From the NCBI GenBank assembly GCA_006226895.1, contig SBFN01000180.1, positions 1 to 5,290 of the forward strand: a stretch of DNA of 5,290 bases, read 5' to 3'. Made by a program: the position numbers and the translations under genes. Origin of the DNA: Deltaproteobacteria bacterium (GTDB lineage: Bacteria > Desulfobacterota > Desulfuromonadia > Desulfuromonadales > BM103). Positions 1 to 5,249 of the stretch are shown one piece after another. Position 1 is the first letter of the stretch; each line of letters begins with the position of its first letter. Under the pieces are notes generated by a model. The model was given only the letters and a program-made list of their open reading frames with translations, searched no databases and had not been told where the DNA came from.

Positions 1-8
1 CAAGTGAT

Positions 9-881
9 TCAGGCGAGTCCGAGAGATTGTAATTTGGCTTCGGTCGGAATGCCATCGCTACCCCAGCCTCGAACCTCGTAGAAGTCCGGGAGCATGTCGG
101 ACAGCTTGCATACATGACCCTTGGTCGGGCCATCAGGCAGGGGCTCCTCAAGCATCCTTTTCGGCAACTTGTCCTCAGACGGGTCAATGCCTGCCGCGAG
201 GTTGAAGACGCGCTCCATGTTGTAGATGCGGTCACCGATTTCGAGCAAGCCCTCATCGGTCAGATTTGTCCCGTTCGCCGCATTACAGAAGTTGACAAAA
301 TGTGGGACGCCGATTCCGAAGGTGGTAAAGAGGCAGACACCTGCGGAATCAACCACGGCAGTGAAATCCTGGAAAATTTTCAATACGCCAGCCTTGCCTT
401 CTGTGGCAGAAGGGTCAAGTTTTTCCGGCAGACCGAGGGTCTCTGCCGAGTTGATGTAGCCGCGCACATGGCAGGCGCCGCGGTTGCTGGTGGCGTACTG
501 CAGGCCCATGCCCTGTACATGGCGTGGATCGTAGGCTGGGAACTCAAGCTTCTTGACCGACATAGACAGTTCGGGAACCCCGTAGCTCTCTGCCAGGCGA
601 TAAGAGCCCAGGCCGATTTTTTTGCCGAAACCTTCACCCTTGCCGGTCATCTCGGTCAGCTTGACCATCGCGTCGCCATCACCGAAGTTCAGTGACATGC
701 CGACCTCTTCTTCGCTGATCAGCCCTTTTTCAAACAGCTCCATGGCACAACCGATTGTCGAACCGAGGGAGATGGGGTCCATGCCGTATTCGTTGCAGAA
801 TCGCAGGCATGTCAGAAATACCGCAAGCCGCGCCGAGAGCCCAGAGTGTTTCATATTCGGGTCCTTCGCCTTCGCCGGCAT
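9..881 (-). CDS. AOR C-terminal fragment (domains 2-3)
   Basis: This is the remaining AOR coding sequence in the second frame. Genuine AOR sequence starts at about 800 ([13 protein letters not shown]) and continues to the stop at 9-11. The 27 codons from the ATG at 881 to 801 overlap the upstream frame and do not resemble AOR. Visible blocks are [27 protein letters not shown] with [28 protein letters not shown], and [11 protein letters not shown] with the fourth iron-sulfur Cys, followed by [18 protein letters not shown] and a normal AOR-like C-terminus. No Shine-Dalgarno sequence precedes the ATG at 881, so independent translation is unlikely and this is best read as the second part of the broken gene. 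The last eight bases of the window beyond the stop show no feature. Confidence 0.7.
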   Translation of the reverse strand: MPAKAKDPNMKHSGLSARLAVFLTCLRFCNEYGMDPISLGSTIGCAMELFEKGLISEEEVGMSLNFGDGDAMVKLTEMTGKGEGFGKKIGLGSYRLAESYGVPELSMSVKKLEFPAYDPRHVQGMGLQYATSNRGACHVRGYINSAETLGLPEKLDPSATEGKAGVLKIFQDFTAVVDSAGVCLFTTFGIGVPHFVNFCNAANGTNLTDEGLLEIGDRIYNMERVFNLAAGIDPSEDKLPKRMLEEPLPDGPTKGHVCKLSDMLPDFYEVRGWGSDGIPTEAKLQSLGLA

Positions 882-1797
882 ATCTGGGATCCGTTATCTT
901 GGTCACACGGCCGCAGCTGATGATGCACCCCATGCAGCTCTTGACTCGTCTCAGTTCACCTGCAACCAGAGCTTCGCCTGAAATGTCCTCGGCCTTATCA
1001 AAGGTGCCGCTCTGTGCATTTCGAGTTGGCAGCCCGCCATTCTGATTCATGACGTTAACCAGGACCGCTGTCCCCAAGGCAGGCAGACCTTCACCGGTGA
1101 CCGGGTTCTCCTTAAGCACGCCATAGGAATCAAGCGCTGCCTCGCGATAAGCTTTTGGATCTGCAACCTGAACGCCGCCGGTACCACGAACAGCAACGGC
1201 CTTGAGGTTCTTGCTGCCCATGACCATGCCGACGCCGCTACGACCGGCAGCGCGGTGTTTATCGTTGATCACACAAGCGAAATGCACACCGATTTCACCG
1301 GCAGGACCTATGCAGGCAACCTTGGCGTCACCGTGGAACTCGCTTAAAATTGCTTCTTCTGTATCATTGCTCGACATTCCCCACAGATGGACAGCGCCAA
1401 CCAGCTCGGCCTTGCCGTCGCGAACCTGCAGGTAGACCGGGTGCTCCGACTTGCCTTCGAAGATGATCATGTCAAAGCCGGCGTACTTGAGCTCGCTTGG
1501 GAAGTAACCGCCGGAATTGGAGCAGGCGATAGTGCCGGTGAGGGGGGATTTGGTGATGACCATGTAGCGACCGTTGGCCGCACCATAAGTGCCGGTCAAG
1601 GGTCCGGTAGCCATAATCAGCTTGTTCTCCGGGCTCATGGGCTCAACCTCTGGAGAGACTTCTTCTGTGAAATATTTTGAACCCAGGCCGCGGCCGCCGA
1701 TATAGTTGTTGGCCCACTCTTCGTTGAGGGCCTCGACGTTACAGGTTCCTGCCGCCAGGTCAACACGTAGTAACTTGCCTTGCCATGCCTTATTCAT
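730..1797 (-). CDS. AOR N-terminal fragment (domain 1 and cluster Cys triad)
   Basis: This is the piece a ribosome would make from the AOR start without frameshifting: 355 residues, stopping at 730-732. Residues 1 to about 210 match the AOR N-terminal pterin-binding domain. Residues 288-295 carry the C-x2-C-x3-C part of the [4Fe-4S] site. True AOR sequence ends at Ala332 (GCG at 802-804), or at most one or two residues later; the remaining 20-odd residues, rich in Arg and His, are out-of-frame readthrough. The start at 1797 ([14 protein letters not shown]) is preferred over an upstream in-frame ATG at 1818, because AOR proteins begin with a similar WxGKxLRV block and GGAGG lies 6 nt upstream. 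The ferredoxin stop TGA is one base before this ATG, so translation is probably coupled. Without the C-terminal domain and the fourth cluster Cys the fragment should be inactive. Confidence 0.75.
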   Translation of the reverse strand: MNKAWQGKLLRVDLAAGTCNVEALNEEWANNYIGGRGLGSKYFTEEVSPEVEPMSPENKLIMATGPLTGTYGAANGRYMVITKSPLTGTIACSNSGGYFPSELKYAGFDMIIFEGKSEHPVYLQVRDGKAELVGAVHLWGMSSNDTEEAILSEFHGDAKVACIGPAGEIGVHFACVINDKHRAAGRSGVGMVMGSKNLKAVAVRGTGGVQVADPKAYREAALDSYGVLKENPVTGEGLPALGTAVLVNVMNQNGGLPTRNAQSGTFDKAEDISGEALVAGELRRVKSCMGCIISCGRVTKITDPRYAGEGEGPEYETLWALGAACGISDMPAILQRIRHGPHLPRFDNRLCHGAV

Positions 1798-1798
1798 A

Positions 1799-2278
1799 TC
1801 AGACCTCCATCTGCCCATCTTTCATAGCGTTGACGAAACGCAGCATCTTCTGCCGCAGCGGCTTGTCTTCCTCGTCCAGTGTTAAACACTGGGTCGGGCA
1901 GAAGGCGACACACTCAGGAGTGTCTCCGGCACAGAGGTTACACTTGTCCGCTTTGCCGGTGCTGTCGACATACTTGATCATGCCGAATGGGCAGGCACTC
2001 ACGCAGGTCCGGCAGCCAACGCATTTAACATCGTCAACCGTGACAACGCCACTTGCCATATCTTTGCTGATAGCGTTTTTCGGGCAGGACTTCTCGCACC
2101 AGGGCTCATCACATTGCATGCAGGTCACGGTGATAAACTTGGCTTCCTCGATGAAAACTTCGTTGTAGATGCGGGAACGACTGGGAGCAAACTCGCCGGT
2201 GTTCTTGAACGAACAAGATAGTTCGCAGGTCTTGCAGCCAACACATTTTGCAGGATCGATACGAATCAGTTTTTGCAT
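1799..2278 (-). CDS. 4x[4Fe-4S] ferredoxin, electron-transfer subunit of AOR (AorA/HycB-like)
   Basis: A 159-residue cytoplasmic iron-sulfur protein with 16 Cys in four cluster motifs: C12-x2-C15-x2-C18-x3-C22, C53-x2-C56-x4-C61-x3-C65, C86-x2-C89-x2-C92-x3-C96 and C113-x2-C116-x6-C123-x3-C127. This spacing is that of the polyferredoxin electron-transfer subunits of the HycB/CooF/DmsB type. It has no Tat signal or membrane segment. It lies one base upstream of the AOR gene (TGA-T-ATG), the order described for aorA-aorB of the Aromatoleum-type AOR complex, so it probably carries electrons from the AOR large subunit to ferredoxin or a flavoprotein subunit. AGGAGG at 2285-2290 sits 6 nt before the ATG, a very strong site. 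The gene looks intact although its partner is broken. A formate- or CO-linked ferredoxin is the alternative, but the AOR context argues against it. Confidence 0.88.
   Translation of the reverse strand: MQKLIRIDPAKCVGCKTCELSCSFKNTGEFAPSRSRIYNEVFIEEAKFITVTCMQCDEPWCEKSCPKNAISKDMASGVVTVDDVKCVGCRTCVSACPFGMIKYVDSTGKADKCNLCAGDTPECVAFCPTQCLTLDEEDKPLRQKMLRFVNAMKDGQMEV
1804..1808 (-). promoter_or_regulatory. Ribosome binding site of the AOR gene
   Basis: GGAGG on the minus strand lies 6 nt before the ATG at 1797, inside the last codons of the ferredoxin gene. It decides the AOR start against the in-frame ATG at 1818 and supports translational coupling of the two genes. Confidence 0.75.
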
Positions 2279-2340
2279 GAGCTACCTCCTTCTTGAGATG
2301 GGTGATAACCATAGAACGAAAAAACTTGGATCTCATAACC

Positions 2341-2384
2341 GTTATTTCATAATTTTGGGAGTGATTTAATTTCCTCCAAATAAC
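2341..2384 (-). promoter_or_regulatory. Possible stem-loop in the leader of the ferredoxin-AOR transcript
   Basis: On the minus strand GTTATTT (2384-2378) is perfectly complementary to AAATAAC (2347-2341). Directly inside the 5' arm GGAG (2377-2374) can pair with CTCC (2361-2358), giving an interrupted 11-bp stem with a one-sided bulge. It would lie in the roughly 110-nt untranslated leader if the promoter at 2395-2423 is used. No known riboswitch consensus, including the Moco/Tuco motif, was recognised. Confidence 0.3.
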
Positions 2385-2394
2385 ATGTCTGAGC

Positions 2395-2423
2395 AGTATA
2401 GCAGTGTTTTTAAGGGCTGCCAG
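2395..2423 (-). promoter_or_regulatory. Candidate sigma70 promoter of the ferredoxin-AOR operon
   Basis: On the minus strand CTGGCA (2423-2418, 4 of 6 to TTGACA) and TATACT (2400-2395, 5 of 6 to TATAAT) are separated by 17 nt. They lie in the 270-nt non-coding gap between the TetR stop and the ferredoxin start, predicting a start near 2388. The size of the gap argues that the AOR genes do not simply read through from the TetR gene. Confidence 0.4.
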
Positions 2424-2430
2424 CGCAGCC
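2415..2430. promoter_or_regulatory. Perfect dyad overlapping the candidate -35 box
   Basis: GGCTGC (2415-2420) and GCAGCC (2425-2430) form a perfect 6-bp inverted repeat around CAGC. It overlaps the proposed -35 of the ferredoxin-AOR promoter, so it could be an operator. It is not followed by a T-run in either direction, so it does not look like an intrinsic terminator. Confidence 0.3.
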
Positions 2431-2548
2431 TGAACTTCTTGTGAAACATTCTGGCTCAGAGGCAAATAGCAGGTAACATCAGTTGTGTTGTGAGTTATCT
2501 CTTGTCTCCTCTCCTCTCAGGCAACGCCCGGGACTTGAGTGTCATGAT

Positions 2549-3112
2549 CTACTTTTCCCAGCTGGAAATTATTGCTTCAGTGGAATTGTTGAAAGATTGT
2601 ACGCCGCCATAGGCTCGTGCTGATATTTGCGTTCCAATAAGAAAAGAGAAAAATGCATAGGCCGTGTCTTCGGAACTTCCAGTAATCGCCAGTGACTTCT
2701 CTTGCTGTCCTTGAATAAAGATTTCCATGAAAATTCCCACGGTTTCCTGGATGGTTTCTTCGAGAATCCGGTGAGAGCCCTCTTGCAAGGCGTTCAGGTC
2801 AGCGCTGATCGTTCCAACCAAACAGAGTTGCTGCTTTTGGAGACCCTCAGCAAAAACAGCCGCTAGCTTGCGTAGCTTATCGGGAGCCGTTCCCGTATCG
2901 GCGACAATAGCCCTGTATTTGTCGCCGTAGGAGACCTGACAGCGTTTCAGCAACGCTTCGATCAAATTCTCTTTTTTAGGGAAATGGTGGTGGATGCTTG
3001 CCTTGCGAACACCTACGGAATTGCTGATCTGCTGATAGCTCATGGCGTTGGGTCCAGCTTTCTGTGCCAGTTGTTCCGCAACGTCCAAAATTTTAGTTGT
3101 TGTCATATTCAT
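2549..3112 (-). CDS. TetR family transcriptional regulator
   Basis: A one-component repressor of 187 residues, close to the usual TetR length. The N-terminal helix-turn-helix occupies about residues 5-55, with MSYQQISNSVGVRKASIHHHFPKK giving the classic recognition helix and the Y/H-HFPKKENL hinge. The C-terminal half is the ligand-binding and dimerisation domain. It contains QLCLVGTISADLNAL (Cys97), which resembles the CLVG/CLxGNLxxE segment of AcuR and NemR, TetR proteins that respond to acrylate or to electrophiles; that similarity is from memory and the ligand is inferred. ATG at 3112 is chosen (MNMTTTKILD); ATG at 3106 is equally possible, and a TTG at 3148 would put the operator inside the coding region. 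The ribosome site is weak (AGG, 9 nt upstream). A palindrome at 3121-3137 suggests autorepression. Targets may include the AOR genes downstream or the reductase gene upstream. Confidence 0.88.
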   Translation of the reverse strand: MNMTTTKILDVAEQLAQKAGPNAMSYQQISNSVGVRKASIHHHFPKKENLIEALLKRCQVSYGDKYRAIVADTGTAPDKLRKLAAVFAEGLQKQQLCLVGTISADLNALQEGSHRILEETIQETVGIFMEIFIQGQQEKSLAITGSSEDTAYAFFSFLIGTQISARAYGGVQSFNNSTEAIISSWEK

Positions 3113-3119
3113 GACAGCC

Positions 3120-3148
3120 AACCTACCAGTAGGTAGGGAAGAGGTCAA
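3120..3148 (-). promoter_or_regulatory. Candidate promoter of the TetR gene
   Basis: On the minus strand TTGACC (3148-3143, 5 of 6) is followed after 17 nt by TAGGTT (3125-3120, 3 of 6). The spacer contains the operator-like palindrome. The -10 is poor and the predicted transcription start would leave almost no leader, so a different promoter in 3150-3215 is possible. Confidence 0.3.
3121..3137. promoter_or_regulatory. Candidate TetR operator (palindrome)
   Basis: ACCTAC-CA-GTAGGT at 3121-3134 is a perfect inverted repeat with 6-bp arms. It overlaps a second pairing CCTACC-AGTA-GGTAGG at 3122-3137. Its place just upstream of the TetR start, between the proposed -35 and -10, is where an autoregulatory TetR protein binds. 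No second copy was found in the window. Confidence 0.6.
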
Positions 3149-3217
3149 TGGTTTTAGTTTTGTATTAAGGGCCGCACGAAAAATTGTGATGTTGTCATGC
3201 TCTTCGAGTAAAACAAC

Positions 3218-3249
3218 AAAAAAGGCGACCCAAGCGGGCCGCCTTTTTT
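3218..3249 (-). terminator. Intrinsic terminator after the MDR reductase gene
   Basis: The arms AAAAAAGGCG (3218-3227) and CGCCTTTTTT (3240-3249) pair fully. They continue after one A-C mismatch with CCC/GGG and close on an AAGC loop. It lies 22 nt after the reductase stop at 3272 and has T-runs in both directions, so it could act bidirectionally. It separates the reductase transcript from the TetR gene. Confidence 0.85.
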
Positions 3250-3271
3250 CGTTTGAATTGTGCTCGAAACC

Positions 3272-4336
3272 TTACGGCTTAATGATGATCTTGCCGAAGA
3301 GGCCTTTTCCTGAGAGAAACTGCTCGTAGGCTTCTGCGGCCTGGTCGAAGGTGTACTCGGCACCAACGAAGGATTTGATCTTGCCCTGTCCCATCCAGTA
3401 AAAGCCCTGCTCGAGTTCTGCTTTGGTGCCCTGGGTAGAACCGAGGATGTTTGTTCCCTTGAAAAAGATGTGGCGCAGGTCAATTTTGGCGTCATAGCCT
3501 GTGGTGGCACCGCAACTTACCAAGGTGCCGCCGAATTTCAAAAGGGTTAATTGTGCGTTGAAGTGGGTTTCGCCGACGTGATCGAAGGATACGTCGATGC
3601 CAGGAACGCCGCCTTCCTTTTTGGCGATTTCCTTGCAGATGCCACGAACTTCCTTGACCCAACCCTCGTCGCGGTGATTGACCACATAGTCTGCACCCAG
3701 GTCTTTGCACAGGTCTGCGTTTTCCGGGATGGCGGTGGCGATAACGGTGCAGTTGTAGAGCTTGGCGATCTGGATGCCCAAGTGGCCAACACCGGAGCGT
3801 CCGCCCATGATCAGTACGAGTTGGCCCGGTTTGATCTGAGCGCGACCGACCAGCATGTGCCAGGCAGTGAGCAGGTTCATGGCGGCGGCAGCAGCTTGTT
3901 CGTAGCTGACAGTGTCAGGAATTTTTACGACATTGATTTCTTTCAAGCAGACCTGCTCGGCATGGCTGCCGGGAGTTGTCTGGAAGCCCCAGACCATTCG
4001 CTTGGCGCAGTCAAATTCACGGCCGCTGGTGCAGGCTTCGCAAACCCGGCAGGCGATGTTGGCGTGTACGGCGACCCGGTCACCAACCTTAACGCTGGTT
4101 ACCTTGCTGCCGACTGCAAGCACATCACCTGCAGCATCGGAGCCAGACGTATGTGGCAGTTCGACCGGAATCGGGTTGCCACGCATACCCCAGACATCGT
4201 TGTAGTTCAAAGCAGACGCCTTGACTTGAATCAGAACCTCATCCTCCTTTGGCTCAGGTGTGGGGATGTCCTCTACTTTCAGGATCTTGCCAAAGTTGTC
4301 ATCGGGTGCATAATCTCTGTAAACAAGTGCTTTCAT
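3272..4336 (-). CDS. Zinc-binding MDR-superfamily oxidoreductase (enoyl/quinone reductase type)
   Basis: A 354-residue soluble medium-chain dehydrogenase/reductase with an N-terminal GroES-like fold followed by a Rossmann domain. The structural zinc lobe is present as C96-x2-C99-x2-C102-x7-C110. The nucleotide motif is GGRSGVG (178-184). The catalytic zinc ligands of true alcohol dehydrogenases are absent: the Cys position is Asn in NYND (44-47) and the GHE motif is GSD (65-67). This points to a reductase of C=C bonds in enoyl-CoA, enone or quinone substrates rather than an alcohol dehydrogenase. The stretch MVWGFQTTPGSHAEQ recalls crotonyl-CoA carboxylase/reductase, and GSTQGTKAE is common in MDR reductases near acyl-CoA genes. 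The substrate is not resolved. AGGAG at 4343-4347 lies 6 nt before the ATG. The gene is divergent from the GntR gene, has a good -35 inside a FadR-like dyad, and is closed by a strong terminator, so it is probably a single-gene transcript. Confidence 0.87.
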   Translation of the reverse strand: MKALVYRDYAPDDNFGKILKVEDIPTPEPKEDEVLIQVKASALNYNDVWGMRGNPIPVELPHTSGSDAAGDVLAVGSKVTSVKVGDRVAVHANIACRVCEACTSGREFDCAKRMVWGFQTTPGSHAEQVCLKEINVVKIPDTVSYEQAAAAAMNLLTAWHMLVGRAQIKPGQLVLIMGGRSGVGHLGIQIAKLYNCTVIATAIPENADLCKDLGADYVVNHRDEGWVKEVRGICKEIAKKEGGVPGIDVSFDHVGETHFNAQLTLLKFGGTLVSCGATTGYDAKIDLRHIFFKGTNILGSTQGTKAELEQGFYWMGQGKIKSFVGAEYTFDQAAEAYEQFLSGKGLFGKIIIKP

Positions 4337-4366
4337 GGTTTGCTCCTTTTGTGATTAGTTTTTTGC

Positions 4367-4395
4367 AGCTTAATCGCTATTTGTTTATTTGTCAA
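4367..4395 (-). promoter_or_regulatory. Candidate promoter of the MDR reductase gene
   Basis: On the minus strand a perfect TTGACA (4395-4390) is followed after 17 nt by TAAGCT (4372-4367, 3 of 6). The -35 lies inside the dyad at 4378-4402, so a bound regulator would block it. The weak -10 fits a promoter under control. Confidence 0.5.
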
Positions 4396-4402
4396 ACAAA
4401 TA
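4378..4402. promoter_or_regulatory. Candidate GntR/FadR-type operator in the divergent promoter region
   Basis: TATTTGTTT (4378-4386) and AAACAAATA (4394-4402) form a perfect 9-bp inverted repeat with a 7-bp spacer. Within it TTGTCAAACAA (4389-4399) fits TNGT-N3-ACNA, the operator pattern known for the FadR subfamily of GntR proteins. It covers the -35 of the reductase gene and lies about 100 nt before the GntR start, so the GntR protein probably controls both directions. This assignment is inferred from pattern and position. Confidence 0.55.
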
Positions 4403-4408
4403 TATAAA
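4381..4408 (+). promoter_or_regulatory. Weak candidate promoter of the GntR gene
   Basis: TTGTTT (4381-4386, 3 of 6) and TATAAA (4403-4408, 5 of 6) are 16 nt apart on the plus strand and overlap the operator-like dyad. In such AT-rich DNA a match of this quality can arise by chance. Confidence 0.25.
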
Positions 4409-4413
4409 TACTT

Positions 4414-4433
4414 CCCATTGTGTTAAAAATGGG
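4414..4433. repeat. Short inverted repeat in the GntR leader
   Basis: CCCATT (4414-4419) and AATGGG (4428-4433) are perfect 6-bp arms around 8 nt. It could be a second operator half or a leader hairpin. It has no T-run and no recognised consensus. Confidence 0.3.
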
Positions 4434-4499
4434 TTATCTTGAAGCAAAGAAAAAAATATATCACTTGATTTCAGGGTGAACAGGGAGATTCCAAGAAAA

Positions 4500-5249
4500 A
4501 TGGCCATTAATTTTCAGCCCGTAGTCGCAGAGAGTCTTGCCAAGCAGATTGCGGAAAACATTCGCAGCTCAATTTTGGATGGGAGCCTCAAAGCTGATGA
4601 TCAGCTTCCAACTGAAGAGGTCTTAGCAGAAAAATTCAACGTATCTCGTCCGACTATTCGCGAGGCATTAAAGCGACTTGCAGCCCAAAACCTTATTCGC
4701 AGCCGTCGCGGCCCGACCGGTGGCACTTTTGTCAACCGCCCCAGCCAAGAGGACCTTCGCTCATCTTTGACGGGCTCTGCCATGCTCATGGTCAGTATGG
4801 GCGAGTTCAGCCTGTCTGAAATTGCTGAAGCACGTCGCGAGCTGGAGCTTACCTGTTGCCGGCTTGCCGCGGAGCGTCGTGAGGAAGAGCATTTGCTGAC
4901 CATGGCAGAAGAAATTAAACGACAAAGGGATCCAGAGACCACCGATGTCGACTTCTGCGCCTCGGATGTCCGTTTCCACCGGGCGCTGGTTGATGCGACC
5001 GGGAACCCGGTTATGCAGTTTGTCATGTTTGCGGTTATTGAAGCCTTGCAGCCTGCGACCAATCTGGTCATTTTCCGGTTCAGGGAACGCGAAAAAATTA
5101 TTGCCCAGCATGAACGTATCTATGCATCGATCATAGCGCAGGATGCTGATGCGACCGAAGAGGCAATGGCCGAGCAGATGAATTACCTCTGTGAGCAATA
5201 TGCTCAGGCTCAGGAGTGGCGTCGCGAACGTGATGAGGAGTCGCAGTGA
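4500..5249 (+). CDS. GntR family regulator, FadR subfamily (FCD domain)
   Basis: A 249-residue transcription factor. The N-terminal winged helix (about residues 8-78) shows the GntR signature, LPTEEVLAEKFNVSRPTIREALKRL followed by the wing RRGPTGGTFV. Residues about 105-235 form an all-helical FCD ligand domain. Three of the four usual metal ligands are visible, D156 and H160 in DVRFH and H204 in QHERI. The position of the fourth, normally His in an MxxHL motif, is Gln226 (MAEQM), so the metal site may be altered. FadR-type proteins bind acyl-CoA or small organic acids; the ligand here is unknown. ATG at 4500 is preferred, with GGGAG at 4483-4487 (12 nt, rather long). An in-frame GTG at 4476 would add eight residues but has no ribosome site. 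The stop overlaps the start of the next gene, and the reductase gene is divergent, so both flanking reductases are likely targets. Confidence 0.92.
   Translation: MAINFQPVVAESLAKQIAENIRSSILDGSLKADDQLPTEEVLAEKFNVSRPTIREALKRLAAQNLIRSRRGPTGGTFVNRPSQEDLRSSLTGSAMLMVSMGEFSLSEIAEARRELELTCCRLAAERREEEHLLTMAEEIKRQRDPETTDVDFCASDVRFHRALVDATGNPVMQFVMFAVIEALQPATNLVIFRFREREKIIAQHERIYASIIAQDADATEEAMAEQMNYLCEQYAQAQEWRRERDEESQ
5235..5240 (+). promoter_or_regulatory. Ribosome binding site of the downstream MDR gene
   Basis: GAGGAG lies 5 nt before the GTG at 5246, inside the last codons of the GntR gene. It is what identifies the GTG as a real start. Confidence 0.7.

Larger units (their letters stand above)
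9..1797 (-). pseudogene. aor: Tungsten-containing aldehyde:ferredoxin oxidoreductase, frameshifted
   Basis: AOR oxidises aldehydes to carboxylic acids in the cytoplasm at a tungsten-bis-pterin centre and passes electrons through one [4Fe-4S] cluster to ferredoxin. The gene is in two frames: ATG at 1797 reads well to about 802, and the frame then changes so that the rest is read from about 800 to the stop at 9-11. Across both frames the protein is colinear with archaeal and bacterial AOR over about 600 residues. The N-terminal half has the GRY..TKSPLTG and NSGGYF pterin-domain blocks, [16 protein letters not shown], and cluster ligands CMGCIISC (Cys288, 291, 295). The second half has [11 protein letters not shown], the fourth ligand in [10 protein letters not shown] (codon 333-335) and the terminal LPKRMLEEP block. 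At the junction about six residues are missing, implying a net loss of about 17 nt. GGAGG at 1804-1808 sets the start. The family is certain; whether the lesion is biological or an assembly fault is not. Confidence 0.9.

Noticed and set aside
114..695. Plus-strand reading frame opposite the AOR C-terminal half
   Set aside because: Antisense shadow; the minus strand carries conserved AOR motifs through the whole interval.
730..881. Programmed ribosomal frameshift in the AOR gene
   Set aside because: No clear slippery heptamer is seen at 795-811, and a shift there would still leave out about six conserved residues. A deletion or assembly error explains it better.
2400..2430. Sigma54 promoter upstream of the ferredoxin gene
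   Set aside because: TGGCA is present on the minus strand, but no GC element follows at the required 10-bp distance from GG.
2415..2430. Intrinsic terminator for the TetR transcript
   Set aside because: On the minus strand the hairpin is followed by CTTAAAAAC rather than a T-run; no other terminator was found between 2431 and 2548.
2109..2465. Minus-strand TTG-initiated frame through the leader into the ferredoxin gene
   Set aside because: It overlaps the ferredoxin gene in another frame, lacks a ribosome site and resembles no family.
3551..4354. Long plus-strand reading frame opposite the MDR reductase gene
   Set aside because: It is the antisense shadow of a well-supported gene and its translation shows no recognisable fold or motif.
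4601..5198. Minus-strand frames opposite the GntR gene
   Set aside because: Antisense to a clear GntR/FCD coding region; low-complexity Ser/Arg-rich translation.
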